A stretch of 64,000 nt of DNA from Candidatus Magnetominusculus dajiuhuensis (GTDB lineage: Bacteria; Nitrospirota; Thermodesulfovibrionia; Thermodesulfovibrionales; Magnetobacteriaceae). Made by a program: the position numbers and the translations under genes. The notes beneath the pieces were generated by a model. It searched no databases. It saw only the letters and a list, made by a program, of their open reading frames with translations, and was not told the origin of the DNA. This document shows positions 43,754-52,104 of this stretch, piece by piece. The stretch is taken from contig JADFXP010000010.1 in assembly GCA_015233465.1 (NCBI GenBank), positions 1 through 64,000 of the forward strand, in the 5' to 3' direction. Positions within the stretch are counted from its first letter, which is position 1. Each line of letters opens with the position of its first letter.

Positions 43754-45694
43754 ATGCTAAAAAAAGATAATAATACTACGCCGTCAAAGAAGGTATTTAT
43801 ACTTGGGCTTCCTAATTCTGGGAAGAGTCAGATATTTAATAATCTAACTGGGCAGTACACGATAGTCGCTAATTATTCCTTTACCACAGTTGCTGCTAAA
43901 AAAGTTAAGGTCACACTTCAAGATATTAATTATGAGATAGTTGATACACCAGGGCTTCATAGTTTATATATTCAATCAGAAGAAGAACTTCTTGTCAGAG
44001 ACATTATATTTGAACAAAGACCTGATATAATTATATTCTGCATGGATGCAAACCGCATAAAACAATCCCTTGTGCTGTTAGCCGATATTATAGAACTTGA
44101 AATACCTATGGTAATTCTATTAAATGCCCTTGATGAAACTGCAACAAAAGGGATTTGGATAGATTCTGACGGGTTATCTGAAACCCTTGGCATACCTATA
44201 ATTGAATCAATAGCTATAAAAAGCATTGGCACAAATGAGCTTATTAAATCTCTGCAAAATGCCAAAATTGGAAGACTTAAGATTAATTATGGAGATTTAG
44301 TAAATCATGGAATAGCTGCTATTGCCCGCGAATTACCGCAGGAATTAAAATTTCGTAATAAAATCGCCTCATTAATGCTTCTTTCAGACCCCTTTATAGA
44401 CAAATATTTAAATATTCAAATTGATAAAGAGCTATTTTTAAAGGTCAAAGGCATGGCATCACAAACGATCTTTCAATACGAAAGAAGTATGAATGTTATT
44501 ATTACCAACAAGCGAAGCGCTTGGGCAGATGAGATAACTGCTAAATTCACAAAGAGACAAAAGATCGCCCCAGGACAATTATCGCAGAAAATAGCAGGAG
44601 TTTGCAGGCATCCAGTTTATGGAGTGCCAATATTGATTGGCGTTATACTTATCTTATATTTCTTTGTAGTAAATGTTGCAGGAATAATTGCTAATTTCAT
44701 GAAGATTATATTATGGAATCCAGTTGAAGGTTATATTAATGGGCTGGGATTATCAAGATTTTGGTCTGAATTTTTGATTGGGAATTACGGAATATTAACG
44801 TTAGGCCTTATGAATGCGATAATCACAGTGCTGCCTATATTATCCATATTTTTCTTATTTTATCATATACTTGAGGACATGGGCTACATCCCTAATCTAA
44901 GTATTTTAACAAAAAACATCATGAATAAGATTGGTCTAAGCGGGGCAGCAATAATGCCTCTTACTCTTGGTTTCGGATGTAAGACAATGGCAACACTTAC
45001 AACAAAATCTCTATCTTCTAAAAAAGAACAATACATTACAATATTTATGCTGGCATTTGCAATTCCTTGCGCATCGCAAATGGGTCTAAATATGGCAGTA
45101 CTTGGGAAATTAGGTCTCAAAGCACTTTTTGCTGCATTTGGGTTTCTATTAATTATTGATGTATCGGTTGGATTATTATTAAATTTAATAATAAAATCTG
45201 ATAAAAAGGGGATTTTTATACAAGAGCTCCCGCCTATAAGACTACCTGGCATAAGGGCAGTTGTTAAAAAGACATATTATCGTTTATACTGGTTTTTAAA
45301 GGAGGCAGTGCCTGTATTTATATATGCCTCTCTTACGCTTTTTATATTTAATGAGATTGGAGTTTTAGAGGGACTGAAAAAGATTTTAAGCCCAGTAATT
45401 GTGGGATTTTTGGGGCTGCCAATTGATATGGTAGATGCCTTAATTTTGACAATAGCAAGACAAGAGGCTGCTGCTGGATATATAATTAAACTTATAGAAA
45501 AAGGCAATATTACTTATATTCAAACCATAGTAGCAATATGTTTAGCGCAGATGTTTGTGCCGTGTTTTGCCACAATGGTTGCAATGGGAAAACAGCTTGG
45601 CACGAAAAAGGCGCTTATTACAATATTAATCATAAATGTTAATGCGTTTATCTTTGCTGGTGTTTTAAATGCGTTACTGCATTTAATATTTTAA
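43754..45694 (+). CDS. feoB: Ferrous iron transporter FeoB
   Basis: The 646-residue protein has an N-terminal G domain with G1 GLPNSGKS (18-25), G3 VDTPG and a G4-like LLNALD. A helical GDI-like spacer follows. About eight membrane helices (residues 295-646) include the gate motifs IMPLTLGFGCKTMA and FAIPCASQMG. It imports Fe(II). FeoA is not adjacent. There is no Shine-Dalgarno: the ATG lies 6 nt after the -10 box, so translation is probably leaderless. No alternative start codon exists before G1. The Fur-like operator predicts repression when iron is plentiful. Confidence 0.93.
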   Translation: MLKKDNNTTPSKKVFILGLPNSGKSQIFNNLTGQYTIVANYSFTTVAAKKVKVTLQDINYEIVDTPGLHSLYIQSEEELLVRDIIFEQRPDIIIFCMDANRIKQSLVLLADIIELEIPMVILLNALDETATKGIWIDSDGLSETLGIPIIESIAIKSIGTNELIKSLQNAKIGRLKINYGDLVNHGIAAIARELPQELKFRNKIASLMLLSDPFIDKYLNIQIDKELFLKVKGMASQTIFQYERSMNVIITNKRSAWADEITAKFTKRQKIAPGQLSQKIAGVCRHPVYGVPILIGVILILYFFVVNVAGIIANFMKIILWNPVEGYINGLGLSRFWSEFLIGNYGILTLGLMNAIITVLPILSIFFLFYHILEDMGYIPNLSILTKNIMNKIGLSGAAIMPLTLGFGCKTMATLTTKSLSSKKEQYITIFMLAFAIPCASQMGLNMAVLGKLGLKALFAAFGFLLIIDVSVGLLLNLIIKSDKKGIFIQELPPIRLPGIRAVVKKTYYRLYWFLKEAVPVFIYASLTLFIFNEIGVLEGLKKILSPVIVGFLGLPIDMVDALILTIARQEAAAGYIIKLIEKGNITYIQTIVAICLAQMFVPCFATMVAMGKQLGTKKALITILIINVNAFIFAGVLNALLHLIF

Positions 45695-45699
45695 AGGCA

Positions 45700-45838
45700 T
45701 CTACAAGGGCTCTGCCCTTAACCCGTAAGGGGACTTTTGAAACGGGTCTAAGACCCTCCCTTTGAACCCATTAACTTTTGATTAGTTATTTATGAAAAAA
45801 CTCATGAATTATAAATAACCTAAAATCCCTTAAAAGGT
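45700..45838. repeat. Dispersed composite palindromic repeat, partial two-armed copy (I)
   Basis: CAAGGGCTCTGCCCTTAACCC, GGGTCTAAGACCC and TTTGAACCCATTAA form the left arm. The inverted AT-rich core (AAATAACCTAAAAT) and a trimmed right arm (CCCTTAAAAGG) follow. It lies between the convergent feoB and PIN genes. Confidence 0.75.
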
Positions 45839-46228
45839 CAAATTAATAAAACCACGCGGGCTTAATATTTTAATTTTTCCAATATTTCCTATTGACAACA
45901 ACTCCTGATCGCCAGTAATCAACACGTCGGCTTTTGCGTCAATAACTGAAGCTAAAACCCATTTATCGTCATTGTCATTAATAGAAATATCATATGGTTT
46001 TAAAGGTGTAGGAATAACTTCATACATATATAAAACTGATAAAACATTATTCAATTCAACTGAAGATGTCTTAAAACGCTCAGTGAGTATACGCTTTAGT
46101 TCAGAGATTATAAATTCACTCACAACGAGGTCGTATTTCGTTAAAACCAACCGTAACAGACTGGCACAAGTACCATGTTCAGTAGTAAAAGCGCTAACTA
46201 ATACATTAGTATCAAGAAAAACTCTCAT
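45830..46228 (-). CDS. PIN-domain toxin of the 'putative TA component' type
   Basis: The 132-residue protein opens MRVFLDTNVLVSAFTTEHGT and continues VSEFIISELKRILTERF. NDNDDKWVLASVIDAKADVL and ITGDQELLSIG carry the later acidic residues. All PIN catalytic acids are present. The pattern belongs to the PIN_3 subgroup rather than classic VapC. It overlaps the upstream RHH gene by 4 nt, forming a complete module. Confidence 0.83.
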   Translation of the reverse strand: MRVFLDTNVLVSAFTTEHGTCASLLRLVLTKYDLVVSEFIISELKRILTERFKTSSVELNNVLSVLYMYEVIPTPLKPYDISINDNDDKWVLASVIDAKADVLITGDQELLSIGNIGKIKILSPRGFINLTF

Positions 46229-46443
46229 GAAAAGGCATTGAAAATATCTTCATCTGTAAAATACCCAGCATCTTGCCCGCGTTTTACTAAATCATGCCGA
46301 GTAGATTCAAATCTTTCTAAAGCTAACAAACGTCGTAAGGTATTATTTATAAATTCATTAGGGGTAAGACCAATTTGACTGCTCAAATTATCAATAAGAA
46401 TTCCAAGTTCATCATCAATTTCCAAACTAATAGTTTTACTCAT
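46225..46443 (-). CDS. Ribbon-helix-helix antitoxin
   Basis: The 72-residue protein starts MSKTISLEIDDELGILIDNL, then SSQIGLTPNEFINNTLRRLL, an RHH DNA-binding fold. It ends with an acidic, toxin-binding tail, GYFTDEDIFNAF. It is the partner of the overlapping PIN gene. The 310 nt between it and dgt (46444-46754) hold only AT-rich DNA and the dgt promoter. Confidence 0.8.
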   Translation of the reverse strand: MSKTISLEIDDELGILIDNLSSQIGLTPNEFINNTLRRLLALERFESTRHDLVKRGQDAGYFTDEDIFNAFS

Positions 46444-46653
46444 ATTTTATTTTATAACATATATATAATTATTTCAATCGTTATCTTGCATATTTAATTT
46501 TCAGTTAAAACAAATGATCTCTTTTTGACTATAACAATGCTGCTGTACCCAATTTATCTAAATAATGTTTGGTTTATTATGTATATTTTTAAGTTTTTTA
46601 CAAAAATAATTTAAACCATTACTTCTATTGTCACAGATTTGTCATCAGCGATA

Positions 46654-46662
46654 TGGTATAAT
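46654..46662 (+). promoter_or_regulatory. Extended -10 promoter of the dNTPase gene
   Basis: TGGTATAAT is a perfect extended -10 (TG-N-TATAAT) about 90 nt upstream of ATG 46755. Upstream, TTGTCA occurs twice (TATTGTCACAG and ATTTGTCATC), but neither is at ideal -35 spacing. Confidence 0.5.
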
Positions 46663-46754
46663 GTTGTAATCTCAAGCATAGAATAAATTATTTAAAATAT
46701 AACCAAATATATACTTAATATGATCTTTTATATTAAAAGGAGAAATGAATACAT

Positions 46755-48242
46755 ATGAATACATATGAAAGAATCTGTAATTATGAGAAAAAATTACATC
46801 CCTTAGCTCAAAAAAGCGATCTTGCTGAAAGAAAAGAGCCCTTATATGATGAAAGATATAAAACAGCTTGCAGGTCACTTTTTGGACGTGATCGTGATAG
46901 AATTATTTTTTGTAGTCCATTCAGAAGATTGATGCATAAAACACAATTATATGTCTCATTTGGTTTAAGTGAACATAACAGAACAAGATTAACTCACACT
47001 GTAGAAGTTGTACAAATTTCAAGAGCGATAGCTAAAGGTTTAAATATGAACGAGGAATTAGTAGAAGCAATAGCATATGGCCATGATATAGGGCATGCTC
47101 CTTTTGGTCATGCTGGGGAACGATTAATTAATGGATATCTAAATGGGCAAGAAGCTATGCCTCATAGATTAACTGAAATGGCAGGCAAACAATTAACACC
47201 TATAAAATTAACAAATTTTAAACATAATTTTCAAAGTGTACGAATATTAAATGATTTAGAAATATATCATACTTATTATAATGGACTGAATTTAACATAT
47301 ACTGTGTTAGAAGGCATATTAAAACATACATCAATTTACATGAAAGATACAATAAGCCAATATTTGTATCCTGACATAACTGATAACGATAATATGAAGA
47401 ATAAACTCTTCTTGAATAATGAATTTTCTATAAGCGTAGAAGGCCAAATAGTTGCTATTGCAGATGAAATTGCTCAAGTTACTCATGATATTAATGATGC
47501 TTTAAGGATGGAAATGTTAAAGATAGAAGATATAACAAAATTCGATGAAATAAAAAAAGTTTTTAGTGATGATAAAACGCGTATTCCACTTTCAAATATT
47601 AAACCTGATTTTTTTAATGCTCAGATTATGCCTTCATTATTAAACCATTTTATAGTTTTTGTTATAAATGAAATGCAACCTCGCTTAGAAAAATTATCAA
47701 AAGGAAAAAACTTTGATAAATCAAATATAATCCTTGAGAATTGGATTTTAAAATCAAAGGATAAAATAAATGATCCCGCTTTTAATATCCTGAAGCAATT
47801 AAAACACGAGGTTGTTCTAAATTCTTTTTATGTTATCCGTATGGATAATAAAGGTCTAAAAAATATTCGAAAGTTATTTGATGAATATCTAACTAATATA
47901 CTACAAGTACCAGATTCAGTACTTGATAATTATTTTGAACATAAAAATATAGAAACTAAACATTTAGATTTAGTCCAATTCTCTAAATCTATAAAGGGAA
48001 ATGAAATACATTTCGATATCAAAAATAAGTTAACAGACAAAGACATTGAAGTTTTTTATAACTTTATCATAGGCAAAAACGAAAAAAAGAGAACAGAAAA
48101 TAGTTTCCGATTATTATCATATGATCTAATTAAAAAATTGCAACCTCATTTTGCAATTGATTCGATTTTTTTACGCTCAATTGCTGATCATATTTCGGGA
48201 ATGACTGATTTTGATTGCCAAAAAGAAGCAAATGAATTTTAA
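46755..48242 (+). CDS. dgt: dGTPase-like deoxynucleoside triphosphohydrolase
   Basis: The 495-residue HD-domain protein has FCSPFRRLMHKTQLYVSFG, then RTRLTHTVEVVQISRAIAKG with H81 and AIAYGHDIGHAPFGHAGE with H110/D111, the metal site of Dgt-type enzymes. Family members cut dGTP or other dNTPs to deoxynucleosides and triphosphate, controlling the dNTP pool or phage resistance. The 10-bp sequence ATGAATACAT is tandemly duplicated over the start. AAGGAG is 2 nt from the first ATG (46745, a 7-codon frame ending in TGA) and 12 nt from the real one. No neighbour suggests a phage-defence island. Confidence 0.88.
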   Translation: MNTYERICNYEKKLHPLAQKSDLAERKEPLYDERYKTACRSLFGRDRDRIIFCSPFRRLMHKTQLYVSFGLSEHNRTRLTHTVEVVQISRAIAKGLNMNEELVEAIAYGHDIGHAPFGHAGERLINGYLNGQEAMPHRLTEMAGKQLTPIKLTNFKHNFQSVRILNDLEIYHTYYNGLNLTYTVLEGILKHTSIYMKDTISQYLYPDITDNDNMKNKLFLNNEFSISVEGQIVAIADEIAQVTHDINDALRMEMLKIEDITKFDEIKKVFSDDKTRIPLSNIKPDFFNAQIMPSLLNHFIVFVINEMQPRLEKLSKGKNFDKSNIILENWILKSKDKINDPAFNILKQLKHEVVLNSFYVIRMDNKGLKNIRKLFDEYLTNILQVPDSVLDNYFEHKNIETKHLDLVQFSKSIKGNEIHFDIKNKLTDKDIEVFYNFIIGKNEKKRTENSFRLLSYDLIKKLQPHFAIDSIFLRSIADHISGMTDFDCQKEANEF

Positions 48243-48299
48243 CAAAAAATATGCGTTTCTTAACAAACATCTTTAATTCAACCATTTTCATTATTAAGA

Positions 48300-48308
48300 T
48301 GTTATAAT
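48300..48308 (+). promoter_or_regulatory. Extended -10 promoter of the RuBisCO-like fusion gene
   Basis: TGTTATAAT is a perfect extended -10 box 58 nt before the ATG of the RuBisCO-like gene. No Shine-Dalgarno is seen right before that ATG. AAGGTGG at 48334-48340 is too far away. Confidence 0.5.
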
Positions 48309-48365
48309 AAAGCTCAGTGCTAAACACAATAAAAAGGTGGATTATAGGTCTTTATTTTTTGAGAA

Positions 48366-49949
48366 ATGAATGAAAATTATTTTTTAATAACATACGAATT
48401 CACCTCAACATCTCCTCAAGATGCAGAAACCCTTGCCAAAGAAATCGCCCTTGAACAGACCGTTGAACTGCCCCAAACCCTCATCAAATCGCAATTCATA
48501 GAAACTGAAATAATCGGCTCTGTACAATCAATCAATCAATCATCCCTTGACAGATACCGTGCAGTTATCGCTTATAACCCAGAGATAACCGGTTTTCAAA
48601 TACCTCAATTTTTAAATGTCCTTTACGGAAATATCTCTATAAAAACCAATATCCGCATTGTTGCTCTCTCGCTCCCTAAGCAGTTTTTAGTCAGATTCAA
48701 GGGCGCTAACTTTGGAGTAAATGGGATAAGGAATATTACAGGCGTAAGAGGCAGACCGCTTCTATGCACAGCCTTAAAACCAATGGGTGCAAGCCCTCAA
48801 GAATTTGCTAAGATGGCTAAGGAATTCGCACTTGGCGGAGGGGATATTTTAAAGGATGATCATGGATTAATTGATCATTCATTTAGTTCATTTCATGAAC
48901 GAGTTTCAAGATGTCAGGAGACAATAATTGAAACTGCGCAAAAGACTGGGAAAGTTACACTCTATTTCCCAAATATCCTTGCCCCATTTGAACAGATGGA
49001 GGAGCAGATTGCATTTACCGTAAAACTTGGAATAAAGGGGATACTGCTTTCGCCGTTTCTGATTGGGCTTGATATGGTCAGATATATTGCTAAAAAATAT
49101 AATCTCATCATAATGCTTCATCCTGCACTCACTGGGACGCATTTTAATGACTTAAGACATGGCATTGCCCCTGAAATTTTGCTTGGCACAATATTTCGTC
49201 TTATTGGAGGGGATATTTCAATATTCCCTAACCATGGCGGGAGGTTTAATCTGACCATAGAACAGTGTAAGGCAATCAGCGTTTCACTCTCTCAACCGCT
49301 TGCAGAAATAAAGCCTGCCCTGCCCTGCCCTGCTGGCGGAATGGGGATAGATAATATTAAAGCTATGTCATCATTATATGGAGAAGATGTAATATTTCTT
49401 ATCGGAGGGTCGCTTCATGGTTATTCTGACAACCTAACAATTAATACTCAGACCTTCAAAGATGAGATAAGAAAACACTTTCCTGATAGTACTGAATCAA
49501 AAGTAGAAACATTAGATGTTGTAAGTTCATGCGAAATTAATAATCCCATAAAAGAATCAATAAAAGAACATCTAATCTTCAATGATGATTTCACATGGAC
49601 TGGAAGAGGCATTACTGAATATAAGAAAATGGATAATCCTAATTATTATAATATAAAAAGACAGGAGCTTATTGGGAGGTTTGGGGAAAAAACCGCCTTT
49701 GATCTAAGGTATTTTGAGATTGCTCCAGATGGATTTTCCTCAAAAGAACGCCATGTGCATGAACATGTCATTATTTGCATATGCGGAAATGGGGAATTAA
49801 TTATTGAAGATATTTCTATTACTCTAAAACCATTTGATATAACCTATGTCCAGCCGTTAAAGACACATCAACTCAGAAATAACAGTAAAGAACCATTTGG
49901 ATTTTTTTGTATAGTAGACCATATTAGAGATCGTCCGATAATAGATTAA
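48366..49949 (+). CDS. RuBisCO-like protein (form IV) fused to a C-terminal cupin
   Basis: Residues 1-410 are a RuBisCO large-subunit fold: GVRGRPLLCTALKPMGASP with K138 (matching active-site Lys175), GGGDILKDDHGLIDHSFSSF with K163 (matching the carbamylated Lys201) but His166 in place of Glu204, HPALTGTHF, FPNHGGRFN in place of loop 6 with its Lys334, CPAGGMGIDNI and LIGGSLHG. Loss of key residues rules out CO2 fixation and marks a form IV RuBisCO-like protein. Residues 440-527 are a cupin with RHVHEHV (H463, H465, H467) and PLKTHQLRNN (H501). In Rhodospirillum rubrum, a RuBisCO-like isomerase and a separate cupin act in sequence on 5-methylthioribulose-1-phosphate. ATG 48366 follows an in-frame stop and has no good ribosome site. 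Confidence 0.85.
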   Translation: MNENYFLITYEFTSTSPQDAETLAKEIALEQTVELPQTLIKSQFIETEIIGSVQSINQSSLDRYRAVIAYNPEITGFQIPQFLNVLYGNISIKTNIRIVALSLPKQFLVRFKGANFGVNGIRNITGVRGRPLLCTALKPMGASPQEFAKMAKEFALGGGDILKDDHGLIDHSFSSFHERVSRCQETIIETAQKTGKVTLYFPNILAPFEQMEEQIAFTVKLGIKGILLSPFLIGLDMVRYIAKKYNLIIMLHPALTGTHFNDLRHGIAPEILLGTIFRLIGGDISIFPNHGGRFNLTIEQCKAISVSLSQPLAEIKPALPCPAGGMGIDNIKAMSSLYGEDVIFLIGGSLHGYSDNLTINTQTFKDEIRKHFPDSTESKVETLDVVSSCEINNPIKESIKEHLIFNDDFTWTGRGITEYKKMDNPNYYNIKRQELIGRFGEKTAFDLRYFEIAPDGFSSKERHVHEHVIICICGNGELIIEDISITLKPFDITYVQPLKTHQLRNNSKEPFGFFCIVDHIRDRPIID

Positions 49950-50030
49950 TGGGTTCAAGGGGTCTTAGACCCCCGGGACAAGTCCCTTTGCGGGTGCCCG
50001 TAGATGAAAAGGGCAGAGCCCTCATTCTTT
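49947..50030. repeat. Dispersed palindromic repeat, one-arm copy (J)
   Basis: AATGGGTTCAAGGGGTCTTAG, GGGACAAGTCCC and GGGCAGAGCCCTCATTCTTTA lie between the convergent RuBisCO-like and caspase-FGE genes. The fusion's stop codon (TAA at 49947) is its first base triplet. Confidence 0.8.
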
Positions 50031-51801
50031 AATCTCTTATCAGACGAAACCCGACACCATAGCGAACATCTGGGGAATAGCTGAAACGGTAGGCACAACG
50101 AGTAGTATCAGAGGAATAGCTCCAACCGCCGCCACGCACAACTCTGCCGCTGCCAACTAAGTCATATACTGGATTATTGCGGGTATGCTGACTATAAGCC
50201 ATCGGATCGTACCAATCCTGCACCCACTCCCAGACATTTCCGCTCATATCAAATATATTAAGACCGTTCGGAGATTTTGTGCCTACTGGATGAATCTTAC
50301 CAGTTGAATTAGCATTATACCATGCAAAATTATCAATCAAATTGCCGCCAGAGTATTTCTCGCTCTTACCGCCGCTTCTGCAGGCATATTCCCACTGCGC
50401 CTCTGACGGCAGACGATATTTACTATTTGTCAATTTATTCAACTCCCTTATAAAGTCTTGGACATCATTCCAACTTACATTTTCTACAGGACAATTGTCT
50501 CCACAATTACCATAAAATGATGGATTTTTGCCTGTAATCTTCTTCCATTGTCCCTGAGTTACCTCATACCTTCCAATATAAAAATCATCTAAACATACCT
50601 CATGCACAGGCTTTTCTTCAATTTGAGTGTTGGTAAAGGTATCTCCCATCTGATAACAACCGCCCTTGACTAAAACCATCTCTATACCTGTAATAGATTC
50701 TGTAAAAATAGGCTCTTTTGCGCTCAAAACTGGAGGACGGCTAGCCATCGCTACCTCTGTCTGTTGAGTTGATTGTTTAAACTTTTCAAGCTGTTTTATC
50801 TTTGCACGCGCAAGAGGGGCAAGGCTGCTATTTGGAAATTCGGACAAAAACTCTTTATAATCTGCCGGGTCTATAGAATTTTTTATAGTCGCCCATGTCT
50901 CTTTTTCAATGTTCACATCCTGAGTCTTAGTAGGTATTGCTGATTGTAATTGATTTGATACTATAACATTAGAGTCTAGCTTAAAATAAAAATCACCTCT
51001 CATATTTGATGCTATCCAAGGCACTTGATTCGCATTTTTATCTTGTACTGCCCCTGAAACATCCTTAAACACATCCTCTATTTTTAGTCCAGGCTTCTCC
51101 ATGCTTTTCAGTAATTCCTGCGTAAAAAGTCCATTCTTACCGTCTCCATCGCTTGCTACAGATCCAGGGCCTGTAGCATAAGCAATAAATGTACCCTTAG
51201 GGGCATTCATCATTGCAAGCCCCCCTCCTCCAGATGACCTAAATCCTTTAAATGGATTATCACGACAAGCGTCAAGAATAACGATATTCAGCCGATTTCT
51301 TGCATCAGCCATCTTATTAAGCACAATATTAGCACGCAGTCCGTCAGAGTCTACGTCACCTTCTGAATGAATTTCCGCATCTACAGGAATCAGAAAATTC
51401 TCACCATTGACCTGTATTCCGTGTCCTGCAAAATAAAATAATCCAACGCCTCCGTCCTTTATCTCATCTCCAAATTGATTGACGATTTTTCTCATAGCCT
51501 TTTGGGTAAGATTAAAGCCTGATATAACCTTAAAATTAAGTCCTTCTAATTCTCTAGCCATAGCCTTAGCGTCATTTACAGGGTTTCTAAGGGTCTTAAT
51601 ATTATGATACTCTGCATTTCCGATAACAAGGGCTACACGTTTTTCACTCTGCATTGAATTTAGTTCTACTGAACGATTCTCTGAGGTTTGAGTGGTATCT
51701 TTTTTATTGGATACAGCTTTTTTGGATTTTGCGAAAACAGATGGCGTAATACAAAAAATAGATACAATTAATGATATAATCAATATCTTTTTCATCATCA
51801 A
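50029..51801 (-). CDS. Secreted caspase-like protein fused to a formylglycine-generating-enzyme-like domain
   Basis: A signal peptide (MKKILIISLIVSIFCITPSVFA) precedes a C14 caspase domain (55-275) that starts RVALVIGNAEYHN. H127 lies in FYFAGHG and C179 in VILDACRDNPF. The linker 300-355 contains a short helical segment, YKEFLSEFPNSSLAPLARAK. Residues 368-590 are an FGE-sulfatase (SUMF1-type) domain: VKGGCYQMGD, FYIGRYEVTQGQW, YRLPSEAQWEYACRSGG and GFRLIRD. Caspase-FGE fusions are known in bacteria, and the FGE part often acts as a ligand- or protein-binding module (C-type-lectin-like fold) rather than an enzyme. It is the second secreted caspase in the window. Confidence 0.88.
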   Translation of the reverse strand: MMMKKILIISLIVSIFCITPSVFAKSKKAVSNKKDTTQTSENRSVELNSMQSEKRVALVIGNAEYHNIKTLRNPVNDAKAMARELEGLNFKVISGFNLTQKAMRKIVNQFGDEIKDGGVGLFYFAGHGIQVNGENFLIPVDAEIHSEGDVDSDGLRANIVLNKMADARNRLNIVILDACRDNPFKGFRSSGGGGLAMMNAPKGTFIAYATGPGSVASDGDGKNGLFTQELLKSMEKPGLKIEDVFKDVSGAVQDKNANQVPWIASNMRGDFYFKLDSNVIVSNQLQSAIPTKTQDVNIEKETWATIKNSIDPADYKEFLSEFPNSSLAPLARAKIKQLEKFKQSTQQTEVAMASRPPVLSAKEPIFTESITGIEMVLVKGGCYQMGDTFTNTQIEEKPVHEVCLDDFYIGRYEVTQGQWKKITGKNPSFYGNCGDNCPVENVSWNDVQDFIRELNKLTNSKYRLPSEAQWEYACRSGGKSEKYSGGNLIDNFAWYNANSTGKIHPVGTKSPNGLNIFDMSGNVWEWVQDWYDPMAYSQHTRNNPVYDLVGSGRVVRGGGWSYSSDTTRCAYRFSYSPDVRYGVGFRLIRD

Positions 51802-51894
51802 AATCTTCCTTAAATATTATTACTCACAATTAATATACATTAAATGATGAAAAAATACAATTAACACTAAGCTGCTTTATTAGAAGTAATTCAA

Positions 51895-52016
51895 TTAATT
51901 CTATTTAAAATCGTATTTCGTATGGGTAAACCTTGTGTTTACCCAGCTTTCATGTAAGCGCAAAACAGAGCTGCCCCTACATTGCAATGAATATATACTT
52001 TTATAAGCGCAACTTG
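51895..52016 (-). repeat. Second dispersed repeat family, copy 2 (inverted)
   Basis: Read on the minus strand it gives TATATATTCA, GTAGGGGCAG, CTGTTTTGCGCTTACATG, GGGTAAAC / GTTTACCC, then ATACGAAATACGATTT and ATAGAATTAA. This is the same order as 18207-18377. It occupies most of the gene-free 51802-52104. Confidence 0.7.
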
Positions 52017-52104
52017 GTATAAACCATATTATCTATTAGAAAAAATATTAGAAGAATAACAGGATTACTTAGATCAAATTAATCACTTGATGTGAAAAGT
52101 CTTC

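Noticed and set aside
48366-49600. Functional CO2-fixing RuBisCO
   Set aside because: Loop 6 lacks the essential Lys and the carbamate-site Glu is replaced by His, so the domain is a form IV RuBisCO-like protein.
50029-50700. Active formylglycine-generating enzyme serving a sulfatase
   Set aside because: No sulfatase is in the window, and FGE-type domains on caspases often serve as binding modules. The catalytic Cys pair was not clear to me.
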